A DNA stretch of 12,339 nt. It comes from Patescibacteria group bacterium (GTDB lineage Bacteria; Patescibacteriota; Patescibacteriia; 2-12-FULL-60-25). Both the position numbers and the translations under genes were made by a program. The DNA is taken from assembly GCA_023229665.1 (NCBI GenBank), contig JALNYW010000011.1, positions 1 through 12,339 of the forward strand. Reading direction: 5' to 3'. Each line of letters opens with the position of its first letter. The first letter of the stretch is position 1. The notes below the pieces were generated by a model. That model worked only from the letters and a program-made list of their open reading frames with translations, did no database searches and had not been told where the DNA came from. Positions 1-7,580 of this stretch are shown in pieces.

Positions 1-113
1 GGTGATCCGTGTTTTCGGTTCCGCCGCCAGTGATTCACGCACATCCCGAGCGCGACGGTTTCCTTGTCGCACCCCTTAATGCAACATACCTTCGGGTCCA
101 AGAAATAGTCCAT
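1..113 (-). CDS. Zinc-finger / HNH-endonuclease-like protein, N-terminal part (cut by window edge)
   Basis: The first 37 residues are visible and the gene runs off the left edge. They contain C11-x3-C15-x9-C25-x2-H28 followed by WRRNRKHG. This arrangement (a cysteine pair, then a G-M-C-x2-H turn, then a basic R-x-R-x-H-G tail) is common at the N-terminus of small phage HNH endonucleases and related DNA-binding proteins, where it binds zinc. The catalytic HNH part would lie outside the window, so nuclease function is inferred. The ATG at 113 is preceded by AAGGAGG (119-125) with a 5-base gap, a near-ideal ribosome binding site. The gene follows the coat gene in the same direction but has its own promoter-like leader with a strong stem, which suggests an independently regulated inserted gene. 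It could instead be a zinc-finger regulator. Confidence 0.72.
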   Translation of the reverse strand, partial: MDYFLDPKVCCIKGCDKETVALGMCVNHWRRNRKHGS

Positions 114-123
114 CCCGGCCTCC

Positions 124-159
124 TTGTGGGTTAATGACATATCATCATTAACACCACAA
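124..159 (-). promoter_or_regulatory. Long imperfect inverted repeat touching the ribosome binding site
   Basis: Arms TTGTGG-GTTAATGA (124-137) and TCATTAAC-A-CCACAA (145-159) can pair over 14 base pairs with a single bulged A and a 7-base loop. The repeat overlaps the -10 of the proposed promoter and ends at the AAGGAGG of the gene starting at 113, sharing two bases with it. It could be a DNA operator, an mRNA stem limiting translation from read-through transcripts, or both. The run of bases after it on the minus strand is not T-rich, so it is not an ordinary intrinsic terminator. Confidence 0.6.
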
Positions 160-176
160 AGGGGCGAGGATGTCAA
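147..176 (-). promoter_or_regulatory. Possible sigma70-type promoter for the HNH-like gene
   Basis: On the minus strand a perfect TTGACA (171-176) is followed after 18 bases by GTTAAT (147-152), which matches four of six positions of the -10 consensus. It lies between the coat stop codon and the start at 113. The -10 hexamer sits inside one arm of the adjacent inverted repeat, so a protein bound to the repeat could block it. Prediction from sequence only. Confidence 0.45.
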
Positions 177-214
177 CTCTTTTTTGCCGAAGTATGCCAT
201 GTTCTATTGTTGCC

Positions 215-1450
215 TTACCCCGTGATTCGACACGCTAATTCAGGCCGTAAAGTCTTCCAGCCTCCGAGGACATCGATTCGACAGGGGAATTGGTCGGAAT
301 TGACATCGTAGGCCCGCACGATCCTCATCGAGATGCCGTCGTAGTTCTCGCGGGCCGCGAAATCCACGCCCTTGGGCAGTTCGAGGTCGGCCGTTCCGAG
401 CGTGAAGGCGTCTTGGTGGTACGCCATGTTCTGCGGACCCACGGAGGCCGTGGCGCCGAACCAGACCACCGCATCGGAGGCGGTCGGCACGCGGTTGATG
501 TTCCCGTCGGCGACGGTCGAGGACGCGAGCTTCGGGGTCGGGGACACCGGCACCGAAGTCGTTCCGCTCATCGTGGTGTTGGCGGTGACGACGAAGGGCT
601 GGAGGACTCCGGTGGACTGGCCGTTCTCCGGGTTGACCATGTAGACGGACGCGACCGTGAGGACATCGCCCTTCTTGATGGTCGCCGAACCGCCGGTGAG
701 GGTCAGGTTCGCCCCCGTGGTCCACGTCGCCTGCACCGTGATCTCGCCGGAGATCGCCCTGGTGCCGTTGGTGTGCGTCGCGACGTTCTGGTCCATCGCG
801 AACGTGAAGTCGAGGGCACTCCCCATGACGCCCTTCTCGAACTGCTTCGAGACGATCCCCTGCGGGTTGTAGAGGCCGGACAGGCCATCCACCGAGGAGG
901 CGTTCGCGGCGGGTCCGAGGATGCAACGCCGGTTCCCGTCCCGCGGGCAGGCGTTGTGGTCGAGGATCATGCCAGCGTTCAGGTAGACGCCCGGAACGGT
1001 GTACTTCAGGAGGCCCGTGCCGCCGGAAGCCGAGCCGGGGGTCGTCGCGAACGTGCCGACGATGTTGTAGATGTCGGTGTAGAGTGCCAACCCCGCCTCG
1101 TCGATCTTCGACGCGATCCGCGCCATCGCCGGCGTGAGGATCCGCTTGGAGAAGTCGTCTAGGGAGAGGGTCAGTTCGGACGAGGAGAACGACACGTCGA
1201 TGCCCCACTGGGTATCCAGCGAGAGCGACGTGTACGCCTCGGTCGTGTTTTGGACGTTGATCGCGGCACCAGTACGGACGAAGTACCGGTTCGGTTTGCG
1301 GATGTTGATGGTTGACCCGATCTTCGCGCCGGAGACTCCGAATTCCTTGGAGTACTGCCGGTTGACGCCCTTGGCGAAGGCCAAGTTGTTGTGCAGGACC
1401 CGAAGCGCCTCGCGAGTCAGGGCGGTCGGAGTCAAAAGGGTGTTCGCCAT
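215..1450 (-). CDS. Major capsid (coat) protein, P22 gp5-like
   Basis: This 411-residue protein is the main shell subunit of the head. The N-terminus (MANTLLTPTALTREALRVLH), the stretch with INIRKPNRYFVRTGAAI near residues 48-64, and the later GDVLTVASVYMVNPENGQSTG segment (about 260-280) are typical of the P22 coat family, a HK97-fold protein with an extra inserted domain; that segment falls where the insertion domain is expected. Phage P22 coat has 430 residues, so the length fits. The ATG at 1450 follows AAGGAGG with a short gap. The upstream neighbour is the probable scaffold gene, the same order as in P22. A 162-base structured gap separates the two and may adjust coat output. The stop codon is TAA. 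Confidence 0.93.
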   Translation of the reverse strand: MANTLLTPTALTREALRVLHNNLAFAKGVNRQYSKEFGVSGAKIGSTINIRKPNRYFVRTGAAINVQNTTEAYTSLSLDTQWGIDVSFSSSELTLSLDDFSKRILTPAMARIASKIDEAGLALYTDIYNIVGTFATTPGSASGGTGLLKYTVPGVYLNAGMILDHNACPRDGNRRCILGPAANASSVDGLSGLYNPQGIVSKQFEKGVMGSALDFTFAMDQNVATHTNGTRAISGEITVQATWTTGANLTLTGGSATIKKGDVLTVASVYMVNPENGQSTGVLQPFVVTANTTMSGTTSVPVSPTPKLASSTVADGNINRVPTASDAVVWFGATASVGPQNMAYHQDAFTLGTADLELPKGVDFAARENYDGISMRIVRAYDVNSDQFPCRIDVLGGWKTLRPELACRITG

Positions 1451-1612
1451 CTTGCTGCCTCCTTCTACGAGTTTGTGCTGCTACTGCTCAATCCGCTCGC
1501 CGGGTCCCTGAGTCCCGATGTGACAGGAGGCAGGCTTTACGTGCCTGATTCGCGCTTCCGTGCGGGCGACGAACCCCGCCTACGTCGTACTTACGGAAGC
1601 CTTTCTGTGCTA
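1451..1612 (-). other. Structured intergenic region between scaffold and coat genes
   Basis: This 162-base gap holds no gene. On either strand it can fold as an 8-base-pair stem GCTTCCGT (1554-1561) / ACGGAAGC (1593-1600) enclosing a smaller hairpin GCGGG (1562-1566) / CCCGC (1575-1579), and a second hairpin CAGGC (1531-1535) / GCCTG (1543-1547) with a 7-base loop. Neither is followed by a T-run on the minus strand, so a simple terminator is unlikely. A leader controlling coat translation, or an RNA processing site, would fit the position. Confidence 0.55.
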
Positions 1613-2554
1613 TCAACTCCTTGCTGCGCCGAACTGCTGCGCGTTTCTTTTCTTCATGAAATCATCTATTGGAACTTTGTCAAGGTCTATTTCCGTGACC
1701 CCTGACGGAGTGAGCGACCGGATCGGCTCGGGCGCCTGTGAAACGCGCTTCGGAGGTTCCGGCGCCGGGGTAGCCATGATCTTCGCTTCGATGCGCCCCA
1801 ACTCGCGTGCCGCGGCCAACGGCGGCAGGCCGGCGATACGCTTCCCCTCAGCCCGGTTGTCCGCGATGAACCGGAGGATCTTCGGGGCCACTTCCGACTC
1901 GCGAATTACCTCGGCCATCGCCTGACTTACCGGCAGGGTCCTGTCTTCCATCAGGTCCAGGATGCCGGGGTCCGTCTCGGCGGCCTTGTTCACGCGCTCC
2001 ATGAACGTAGACTGCGACTTGGCGACCGACTCCTTGGCCCGCGTTTCCTCGGCCTGCTTCGCCATCAACGCGCTGGCTTTCCTTGTCGCGAACGCCGACT
2101 TTGCGATGAGCAGGTCGTCGTAGGACCGACCCGCCTTTTCGAACGCATCGGCCGTCAGTCCGACGGCGGCGAACTCCTGCTCCGTTGGCAGGAAATCCTC
2201 GATCCGCATCGGGGCGAGAGCGGCTGGCACTTCAGGCTTGGGGCCGCGCCCTTCGGACAGACCGCGGAAGTATTCCGCTTGTCGCTTGGCCTCTTCGCGC
2301 TCGCCGATCAGTTTCCGAATCCGCGCCTCGGCCCCCTCGCTTGCGGTCGGCTCGACCTTTGTTGCCGCGCCTTCTGCTACCTTCTTCGCCTCTTCGGCAA
2401 GTCGTGCGTCCTCGGTCGCCTTCGCCGCATCGTCCACGACCGGCGCAGGGGTGTCGTCCGCCTTCTTTGGTTCGTCCGTTGCGACTACGACTGGCTCCGC
2501 CTTGAGTGCTACGTCCGCCGCCGTGCCTTGTACTGTCTCTTCCGGTGCGCTCAT
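1613..2554 (-). CDS. Probable scaffolding protein
   Basis: The 313-residue product is highly charged and alanine-rich, lacks cysteine, and is predicted to be largely helical. Residues 1-75 are low in complexity (Ala, Val, Pro, Glu, Lys). A charged stretch around EARIRKLIGEREEAKRQAEYF is probably coiled coil. The C-terminus carries DFMKKRNAQQFGAARS, a basic tail of the sort scaffolds use to bind coat. P22 scaffold has 303 residues and lies between portal and coat, as here. Scaffold sequences diverge fast, so position, composition and length carry the call rather than clear motifs. The ATG at 2554 has GGAGGGG just upstream. The gene ends in TGA and is followed by the structured gap before coat. 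Confidence 0.75.
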   Translation of the reverse strand: MSAPEETVQGTAADVALKAEPVVVATDEPKKADDTPAPVVDDAAKATEDARLAEEAKKVAEGAATKVEPTASEGAEARIRKLIGEREEAKRQAEYFRGLSEGRGPKPEVPAALAPMRIEDFLPTEQEFAAVGLTADAFEKAGRSYDDLLIAKSAFATRKASALMAKQAEETRAKESVAKSQSTFMERVNKAAETDPGILDLMEDRTLPVSQAMAEVIRESEVAPKILRFIADNRAEGKRIAGLPPLAAARELGRIEAKIMATPAPEPPKRVSQAPEPIRSLTPSGVTEIDLDKVPIDDFMKKRNAQQFGAARS

Positions 2555-2568
2555 CCGTCCCCTCCGTT

Positions 2569-2796
2569 TCAGTTCGTGCCGAGAAGTTTAAGGAACAGTC
2601 GCCCGCGTGCCCGAATTTCCTTCACCTCGTAGACGAAACCGTTGAGCGTGAAACGGTCGCCTTTTTGCGGCAACCTGCCAGCGATGGCGGTGGCCGCTCC
2701 GCGAGCGAGTTCAAGTTTCGCCGCCGCTTGCGCCGCCTCGTCATCCTTGAATTCCTTTGCCACGAACACATCCGTCGATGGATAACTCGCCTGCAT
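2569..2796 (-). CDS. Small conserved phage protein, 75 residues
   Basis: The protein has an alanine-rich helical N-terminal half and a compact C-terminal half containing GDRFTLNGFVYEVKEIRARG, which looks like a short beta-barrel or hairpin module with alternating hydrophobic residues. Similar short proteins with a G-x-x-F-x-x-x-G-x-x-Y-x-V pattern are recalled from the portal-scaffold interval of other podovirus-like phages, without an assigned function. The ATG at 2796 follows an excellent GGAGGG. Only 14 bases separate its stop from the scaffold start and 23 bases separate it from the portal stop, so it is part of the morphogenesis operon. A head accessory role is plausible but unproven. 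Confidence 0.8.
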   Translation of the reverse strand: MQASYPSTDVFVAKEFKDDEAAQAAAKLELARGAATAIAGRLPQKGDRFTLNGFVYEVKEIRARGRLFLKLLGTN

Positions 2797-2819
2797 CTTA
2801 CCCTCCTTTTTTATTCGTC

Positions 2820-5144
2820 CTATTGCGTCATCTGCGGCGGACGATTCGCCATGTCCGCGGGATGTTCCGGCCCCATCACTTCCTTGAGCAATCCGAGTAC
2901 GACGTTTCGTACCTCACCCTTCGCGTCTGAAAGTTCCTTCACCGCCTTGATCTGCTCGACCTTCTGGCGCTCGATCTGCACGGAAATCTTCTTGTCCTCC
3001 AACTCCAACTTCTTCATCTGGACCTGCACCTGAATCGGCGGCGGTTGCGGCTTGATGGGCGGGTCGCCGGGGCGCGTCTCAAGGAGAGCGGGCGGCAACC
3101 CCTTACGGAGTCGCGCAGCGAGACGTTCCGAGCCGGGGAAGTCCATGTTCTCCACGAGGATGTCCACTCCGACGCCCATCTTGTCGGGCATGGAGTTCAT
3201 CAGCGTGAACATGTTCTGCGATGCTTCCTGACGCTGCGTGGTATACGACGGACCTACCGACACGATCACGTCGTACTTGCCGATCGTGATGTCGTTGAAC
3301 CGCGCTTCCGGGCCGCTCTTGCGGATGGACTCCTGCAACTTATTGGGGTCGAGTCCGAAGTACCGATTCGGATTTTTGCGGATGTTCTGAAGCGCACCGC
3401 CCGCCGTCGTGTTGATCGGCACGAACGTCTCTGACTCGTCCACGTTGCGAAGCCGCACGTCGCGCTCGGTATCGTACACCTCGGGGATCATCTCGTTGAT
3501 GATGCGCCCTGAGTGCGCGATGCTTCTCGAAAGATTGTCCAGGAACGCGAACGTGCCAACATCCCCCGGCGTCTGCCGTGCGATGATGGCCGGCGCGGAC
3601 CGCTCGGGGCCGGGAGCGCCAACGTCCGCCGCGAACATGCCGATGACCTGCTTCAGATTCTCGTGCGCCGACTGTCGCTGCGCGAACAGGGCCATCGGGG
3701 GGTCGCCGGCGTGGTTTCTGATCGGCGTCTGCATCGGGGAGTTCGGGTCGATGTTGTACTTCAGGTACGGGAAGTTCTCTTCGTGCGCCGTCGCGTAGTC
3801 GTTCTCATACCCCTTTATCATCGCTGCCGTGACAAGCCACGGGGCCTTCGGAGCGATGGCGACCGTCTCGGCGCACGATGTCTCCCAGTAGTTCACCAGA
3901 CGTTGCGGGTCCTTCGCGTCCCGAATCATGCCGCGGACGTACCGCTTGCCCTCGATGTTCCGTTCCTTGCCGAGCACCAGAACGATCGGGATGTACTTTC
4001 CGGGGAAATACTTCTCGTCGCCGTCCATGCCCTCGATCACGTCGGCCCCGTTGATGATGTACCGGCGGATCTTGACGATCTCGGTGTCCTTCGTCTTCGC
4101 GATCTCGGGCTTCGGCCCGATCGTCATTTCGATGATCGCGTCCGCCGGGGGCGCCGGGGGGGCGGGGAGAGGTTGACCCGCCGGTGCCCCGGCAATCGCC
4201 CCTTGAGGCTCTGCACCCACCTGTGGTACGGCCGCGGTGGACGAGTCCGGGCCGAATGTCGGAGGGGAACCAACGGCGGCTGCTGGCGGTAGCATCGCTG
4301 CTGCCGCCGCAGTCCTGGCGGCGATTGCCGCTCTGATCTGTTCCGCTTTCGCTTCCCACGCGGCGACGGTTTCCTGCGCCTCCTCGAACGGCACCACCAT
4401 GCCATCGGCGAACTGCGCCATCTTCTTCTTTTCCGTCTCGCGAGTGAAATATTCCGCGACCGTCACCGTGTTGTCATCGAACCACATCTCGTTCGAAATG
4501 CCGAGGCCGGTCTTCAGCGAATCGGTCGGGTACTGCGCGTTCGGCCATCGCTCGTCGAACTCATCCCTCGGCATCCTCTGCAACACGAACCCGTATTTTG
4601 CATCGGCGAACGTGTCGTCCTTGCAGTCCGGGTCTAGGTACACGAGGAACGGATTCTTGATCGCCTCCTCGTAGATTTCCTGGATGAACGGATTCTCTTC
4701 GGTGTACCGCGTACAGATGCGCCACGCGCCGTAGCCGCACGACACGGCCATCTCGAACGCCTGATCGTAAATCTGCTCGGCGCGTGAAAGATACTCCACG
4801 TTGCGGACAATGCCCTCGCGAATTCGCGCCAGATGCACGTCGGCCTTCGAGTCCACGGGCCTGATCTTGATTCGCGGGCGATTGATGCGCTCCTCGCCGA
4901 CAATCTGATCGACGTATTTGGGCAGGAGATTGATTTGCAGACAGGGACGCTTGCGGCGCTTGCGGAGTTTTACTTCCTTTTCATCCCACTGTTCGCCGTT
5001 CAGAAACTTTAGGTCTTCGATAGCGTTGGCGCGGTTCTCGTTGTCGTTGTCCACGCACCGCTTGAGCCGCTTGTTCGCAAGTCGTAGAACTTTTTCTTTC
5101 GCCGTTTCGTTGAGGCCGCTGTTGTCTTTTTCCTTGCGGGCCAA
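2820..5144 (-). CDS. Portal protein, P22 gp1-like
   Basis: This 774-residue protein forms the ring through which DNA enters the head and to which terminase and tail dock. The N-terminal third (FLNGEQWDEKEV, then INLLPKYVDQIVGEERINRP and RIKIRPVDSK at about 71-100) is typical of P22-type portals, as is DPDCKDDTFADAKYGF near 171-186. The C-terminus has a helical, Gln/Lys/Glu-rich segment (about 690-745) that may form barrel or coiled-coil structure, as in the long P22 portal. P22 gp1 has 725 residues. Much of the excess here comes from an Ala/Pro-rich insertion at about 255-337. The start is a TTG at 5144, one base after the preceding TAA, with GGGGAG about 8 bases upstream. No nearer in-frame ATG fits. 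Confidence 0.92.
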   Translation of the reverse strand: MARKEKDNSGLNETAKEKVLRLANKRLKRCVDNDNENRANAIEDLKFLNGEQWDEKEVKLRKRRKRPCLQINLLPKYVDQIVGEERINRPRIKIRPVDSKADVHLARIREGIVRNVEYLSRAEQIYDQAFEMAVSCGYGAWRICTRYTEENPFIQEIYEEAIKNPFLVYLDPDCKDDTFADAKYGFVLQRMPRDEFDERWPNAQYPTDSLKTGLGISNEMWFDDNTVTVAEYFTRETEKKKMAQFADGMVVPFEEAQETVAAWEAKAEQIRAAIAARTAAAAAMLPPAAAVGSPPTFGPDSSTAAVPQVGAEPQGAIAGAPAGQPLPAPPAPPADAIIEMTIGPKPEIAKTKDTEIVKIRRYIINGADVIEGMDGDEKYFPGKYIPIVLVLGKERNIEGKRYVRGMIRDAKDPQRLVNYWETSCAETVAIAPKAPWLVTAAMIKGYENDYATAHEENFPYLKYNIDPNSPMQTPIRNHAGDPPMALFAQRQSAHENLKQVIGMFAADVGAPGPERSAPAIIARQTPGDVGTFAFLDNLSRSIAHSGRIINEMIPEVYDTERDVRLRNVDESETFVPINTTAGGALQNIRKNPNRYFGLDPNKLQESIRKSGPEARFNDITIGKYDVIVSVGPSYTTQRQEASQNMFTLMNSMPDKMGVGVDILVENMDFPGSERLAARLRKGLPPALLETRPGDPPIKPQPPPIQVQVQMKKLELEDKKISVQIERQKVEQIKAVKELSDAKGEVRNVVLGLLKEVMGPEHPADMANRPPQMTQ

Positions 5145-5145
5145 C

Positions 5146-5442
5146 TTACCGTCTCCCCTTCGCTTCCTTCGCGTTGCGGACCCGGATGAATCGCTCGGTT
5201 GCGGTTTCCTTCTTGGCCGGTATCACGCGCTCGCCCTTGTGGACCTTCGCGAGTCCGGTCTTCTTGACGATGCCACCTTTTTTGTAGGAGGGGATGTCTT
5301 TCAGTTCTTTTCTTGGGATTGGTTGGATTTCTTCGTACTTCTTGTCTTCGTAAGGTTTCAGTTTGGCGGGTTCCATGCCCTCCACTTCGTCCATCAACTT
5401 GCGCTCGTTGCGGTTCGACGGCCTCAACCCCTTCTCTGCCAT
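5146..5442 (-). CDS. Small basic phage protein with KKGG...HKGE motif, 98 residues
   Basis: A lysine- and glutamate-rich protein with no predicted membrane segment. Near residues 52-76 it has SYKKGGIVKKTGLAKVHKGE followed by RVIP. This motif (K-x-G-G-x-V-x-x-T-G-x-x-x-V-H-x-G-E-x-V) recurs in many phage structural and tail-associated proteins, often near the C-terminus of larger proteins; here it is in a small stand-alone one. Its function is not established. The ATG at 5442 follows AGGAGAGG. The gene lies 12 bases after the large terminase stop and one base before the portal TTG start, so translational coupling to the portal is likely. A head-assembly or DNA-binding role would suit its charge. 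Confidence 0.82.
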   Translation of the reverse strand: MAEKGLRPSNRNERKLMDEVEGMEPAKLKPYEDKKYEEIQPIPRKELKDIPSYKKGGIVKKTGLAKVHKGERVIPAKKETATERFIRVRNAKEAKGRR

Positions 5443-5454
5443 CCGCCTCTCCTC

Positions 5455-7104
5455 TTACGCAAAGTTTCGCGCCTCAGGCATCGAGTCCATCACCTGCGAA
5501 ACACTTCTTGGGACATTTTCTACATCATAGTTTTCAAGATTGCAATCTTTAATTATGTCTTCGGAGTACGACAGCATGTTCATGGCGTCGTCGTGCCACA
5601 CCGGGAAGTTCGTGAACTCCATGCGAAGCCGCTCAAGAAACGCATTCGGGATGTCGTCGGCGTAGAACCACTTCCCGTTGTTCAGCGGCCACGACAGGGC
5701 GCTCTCGATGAACTTCTTCTTGTTGCGCCCCGCCGGCCGCAACAGCACGCCCACGGACCACGGAGAATCCGCGAACTCCACGTGCCGGCCACGGGCCTTG
5801 AGCGCCGCTGCAATGTGAATGTGCGTCGTCGAGATGCCGACCTTCTCCACGCCGAGTTTGTGAATAATGCCGCCGCGGGTGAACATCCGCACGGCCTGAT
5901 CTATCGCCTCGGACTCGTTCGCCGGCGACACCCACAGGTCTTCGAGAAAGCGCCTTGACTGCCCGATGTCGTCCTTCTTCGGTTCGATTCCGATGATGCC
6001 AATCGCCCACGAATCACCGCCCTCTTTCTTCACGTTCGACGCCTGATCTCCGGCCTGGTCGATGAGCATCATGCGGTACAGACCCTTCGGCACGAACGCA
6101 CGGGACACGCGATTCATGAATTCGAAGTTGAGCCTTCGGTCGGACAACGGAGACGGGTCGAGAAGTTGCTGGCAGTTGAACGATCGGTCGCCCTTCAAAT
6201 CGTCCAATCGCTTCTGCGAGAAGAACACCGGCACGCCGTTCGCCATGCCGTCCGCCGTCGCCGGTTTGATCCTGATCGAATACTTCGGCTTGCCCGACAA
6301 ATCTTTTTTCCCGCGGATGTACACCAGCGGATCGTTGTGGTGGTAGTACGTTCCGATCACGCGATGATGCCCGCCGTCTTTCCCGAGGTTCTGTGACGAG
6401 TCGAACTTCGTCTTCACCTTCTCCATCTGATCGACGGACTCGGCCATATCCTCGGTCGAGATGTCGTCGTAGATGCGCCGATCGAAGTGCAACCCGGTCG
6501 GCATGCCTTCGACGAGGCCCCACGCGGAGATCGTCGGCTCGGACCGGGTGGACTTGCGCTTGAGCATCAGCCCCTCGTCCGACCACAACGGCGCGTCCCT
6601 CTCGCAATCGGCCCACACCACGTCGGGGAAGCACGCCTTGACCAACTCCGATGTCTGGAACACCGCACGGATCGAATCCATGAATTTTTTCGCCGCCGGC
6701 CGGGTATGCGAAAAGATCCCGGTCGCCGCATCGGGATTCGCGAGGATGAACTGGATCGTCTCCGCCTTGGTAATTATCGTGGACTTAAAATGCTCCCTGG
6801 CCCACACGTCCAGCGTGAAGTCTTTCGGCCCCTGCTCCACCTCGCGGCACGCGCTCACCACGAACGGATGATTCGTCGCGGCCCTGCCCGCCTCGTCCGC
6901 CCACGGCTTCATCACGAAGTACACCACGAACCACAGATCGTCCAAGATTAGCGACCGAAGCGTGGACAACTCCAGCACCCGAGGGTCGGCCTTCTCGCCG
7001 CCGCGCATCAACCCCGCCTTCGCATCGTTCAGCATCTTCTCGTAGTCGTACTTGTACGCGCAACCCTCGCGCTTCTCGAAGTCGATGCCGTTGACGGAGA
7101 TCAC
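5455..7104 (-). CDS. terL: Terminase large subunit (packaging ATPase and nuclease)
   Basis: The 549-residue motor protein pumps DNA into the prohead and cuts it. The ATPase has a Walker A-like REHFKSTI at about 103-110 and a Walker B-like RIYDDIST at 210-217. The RNase H-like nuclease shows MLIDQAG (D349) and WHDDAMN (about 503-509), candidates for the metal-binding acids. The Walker A has F before KST in place of the usual glycine; similar REH-x-KST versions are known in phage terminases. The start chosen is GTG at 7104, which overlaps the previous TGA as GTGA and has GGTGGGGGAG just upstream. A GTG at 7134 would add ten residues. The nearest relatives may be found among podovirus-like and metagenomic phages. 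Confidence 0.92.
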   Translation of the reverse strand: MISVNGIDFEKREGCAYKYDYEKMLNDAKAGLMRGGEKADPRVLELSTLRSLILDDLWFVVYFVMKPWADEAGRAATNHPFVVSACREVEQGPKDFTLDVWAREHFKSTIITKAETIQFILANPDAATGIFSHTRPAAKKFMDSIRAVFQTSELVKACFPDVVWADCERDAPLWSDEGLMLKRKSTRSEPTISAWGLVEGMPTGLHFDRRIYDDISTEDMAESVDQMEKVKTKFDSSQNLGKDGGHHRVIGTYYHHNDPLVYIRGKKDLSGKPKYSIRIKPATADGMANGVPVFFSQKRLDDLKGDRSFNCQQLLDPSPLSDRRLNFEFMNRVSRAFVPKGLYRMMLIDQAGDQASNVKKEGGDSWAIGIIGIEPKKDDIGQSRRFLEDLWVSPANESEAIDQAVRMFTRGGIIHKLGVEKVGISTTHIHIAAALKARGRHVEFADSPWSVGVLLRPAGRNKKKFIESALSWPLNNGKWFYADDIPNAFLERLRMEFTNFPVWHDDAMNMLSYSEDIIKDCNLENYDVENVPRSVSQVMDSMPEARNFA

Positions 7105-7286
7105 TGCTCCCCCACCCTCTGCGGCATCTCGCACCCATCGAAATCCAGCACCCGCGCCGACAAGTACCCCAACGGCACATCGACCACGGCCTCTCCCGCC
7201 GGCATCAGATCCATGACCTCCAACGTCATCCCCGACAGGTCATCCGACAAGGGGAACAACGACTCGAAGGGCGGCAGGTAGGCCAT
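7101..7286 (-). CDS. Small phage protein, 61 residues, unknown function
   Basis: The product is acidic and hydrophobic (MAYLPPFESLFPLSDDL at the start, VVDVPLGYLSARVLDFDG in the middle) with no signal peptide or clear motif. The start at 7286 overlaps the preceding stop by one base (TGATG), and its own stop overlaps the GTG of the large terminase by four bases, so all three are probably translated in series. Ribosome binding is weak (AAGG about 11 bases upstream), in keeping with coupling. A longer reading upstream would overlap the previous gene heavily and is not favoured. I do not recognise the family. Confidence 0.7.
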   Translation of the reverse strand: MAYLPPFESLFPLSDDLSGMTLEVMDLMPAGEAVVDVPLGYLSARVLDFDGCEMPQRVGEQ

Positions 7287-7579
7287 CAGGGAACAACCTT
7301 TTTCTCGTATTTCGTGTCGTACATGGAGCCATCCTTCACCTTGATGAACCGGTTCGGATGGTCGTCCCACTTGTATTTCGACGGCCAATGCGTCTCTTCA
7401 CCCGACGGAACTTCCACCCCTCCAAGCCATGCCCCTCGGTAATCGTAAAAGTGTTTCGGGTCGTCGGGATTCTTGTTCAGCCCGAGATTTTTCGCCGCGG
7501 TTGCGTACCACTCGCGGAACATCTCCTCCTGCCCGGGCTTCGAGAGAACCGTGTTCTGGTTCTTTGCTGTATCGGCCAC
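7286..7579 (-). CDS. Conserved phage protein with YDYRGAW motif, 97 residues
   Basis: The protein contains GLNKNPDDPKHFYDYRGAW, then THWPSKYKWDDHPNRFI and YDTK near the end. This order (Y-D-Y-R-G-A-W, H-W-P-S-K-Y-K, H-P-N-R-F, Y-D-T-K) is recalled from many phage genomes close to terminase or portal genes, without a proven role. It is rich in aromatic and charged residues and has no membrane segment. The start is GTG at 7579, one base after the preceding TGA. Its TGA overlaps the next ATG by one base. The setting, directly before the large terminase, suggests a packaging or head-related role, which is inference only. Confidence 0.82.
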   Translation of the reverse strand: MADTAKNQNTVLSKPGQEEMFREWYATAAKNLGLNKNPDDPKHFYDYRGAWLGGVEVPSGEETHWPSKYKWDDHPNRFIKVKDGSMYDTKYEKKVVP

Positions 7580-7580
7580 G

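Noticed and set aside
177..214. Terminator after the coat gene
   Set aside because: On the minus strand the homopolymer run is A, not T, and the GGCAT/GCC pairing is too short.
240..1208. Long open frames on both strands (for example 290-1162 plus and 240-1208 minus) inside the coat gene
   Set aside because: They overlap the clear P22-type coat gene, lack ribosome binding sites and read as arginine-rich, low-complexity sequence typical of a GC-rich shadow frame.
4918..5958. A 346-residue plus-strand open frame across the portal, 98-residue and terminase genes
   Set aside because: It spans three well-supported minus-strand genes and gives an arginine-, leucine- and histidine-rich shadow translation with no known domain.
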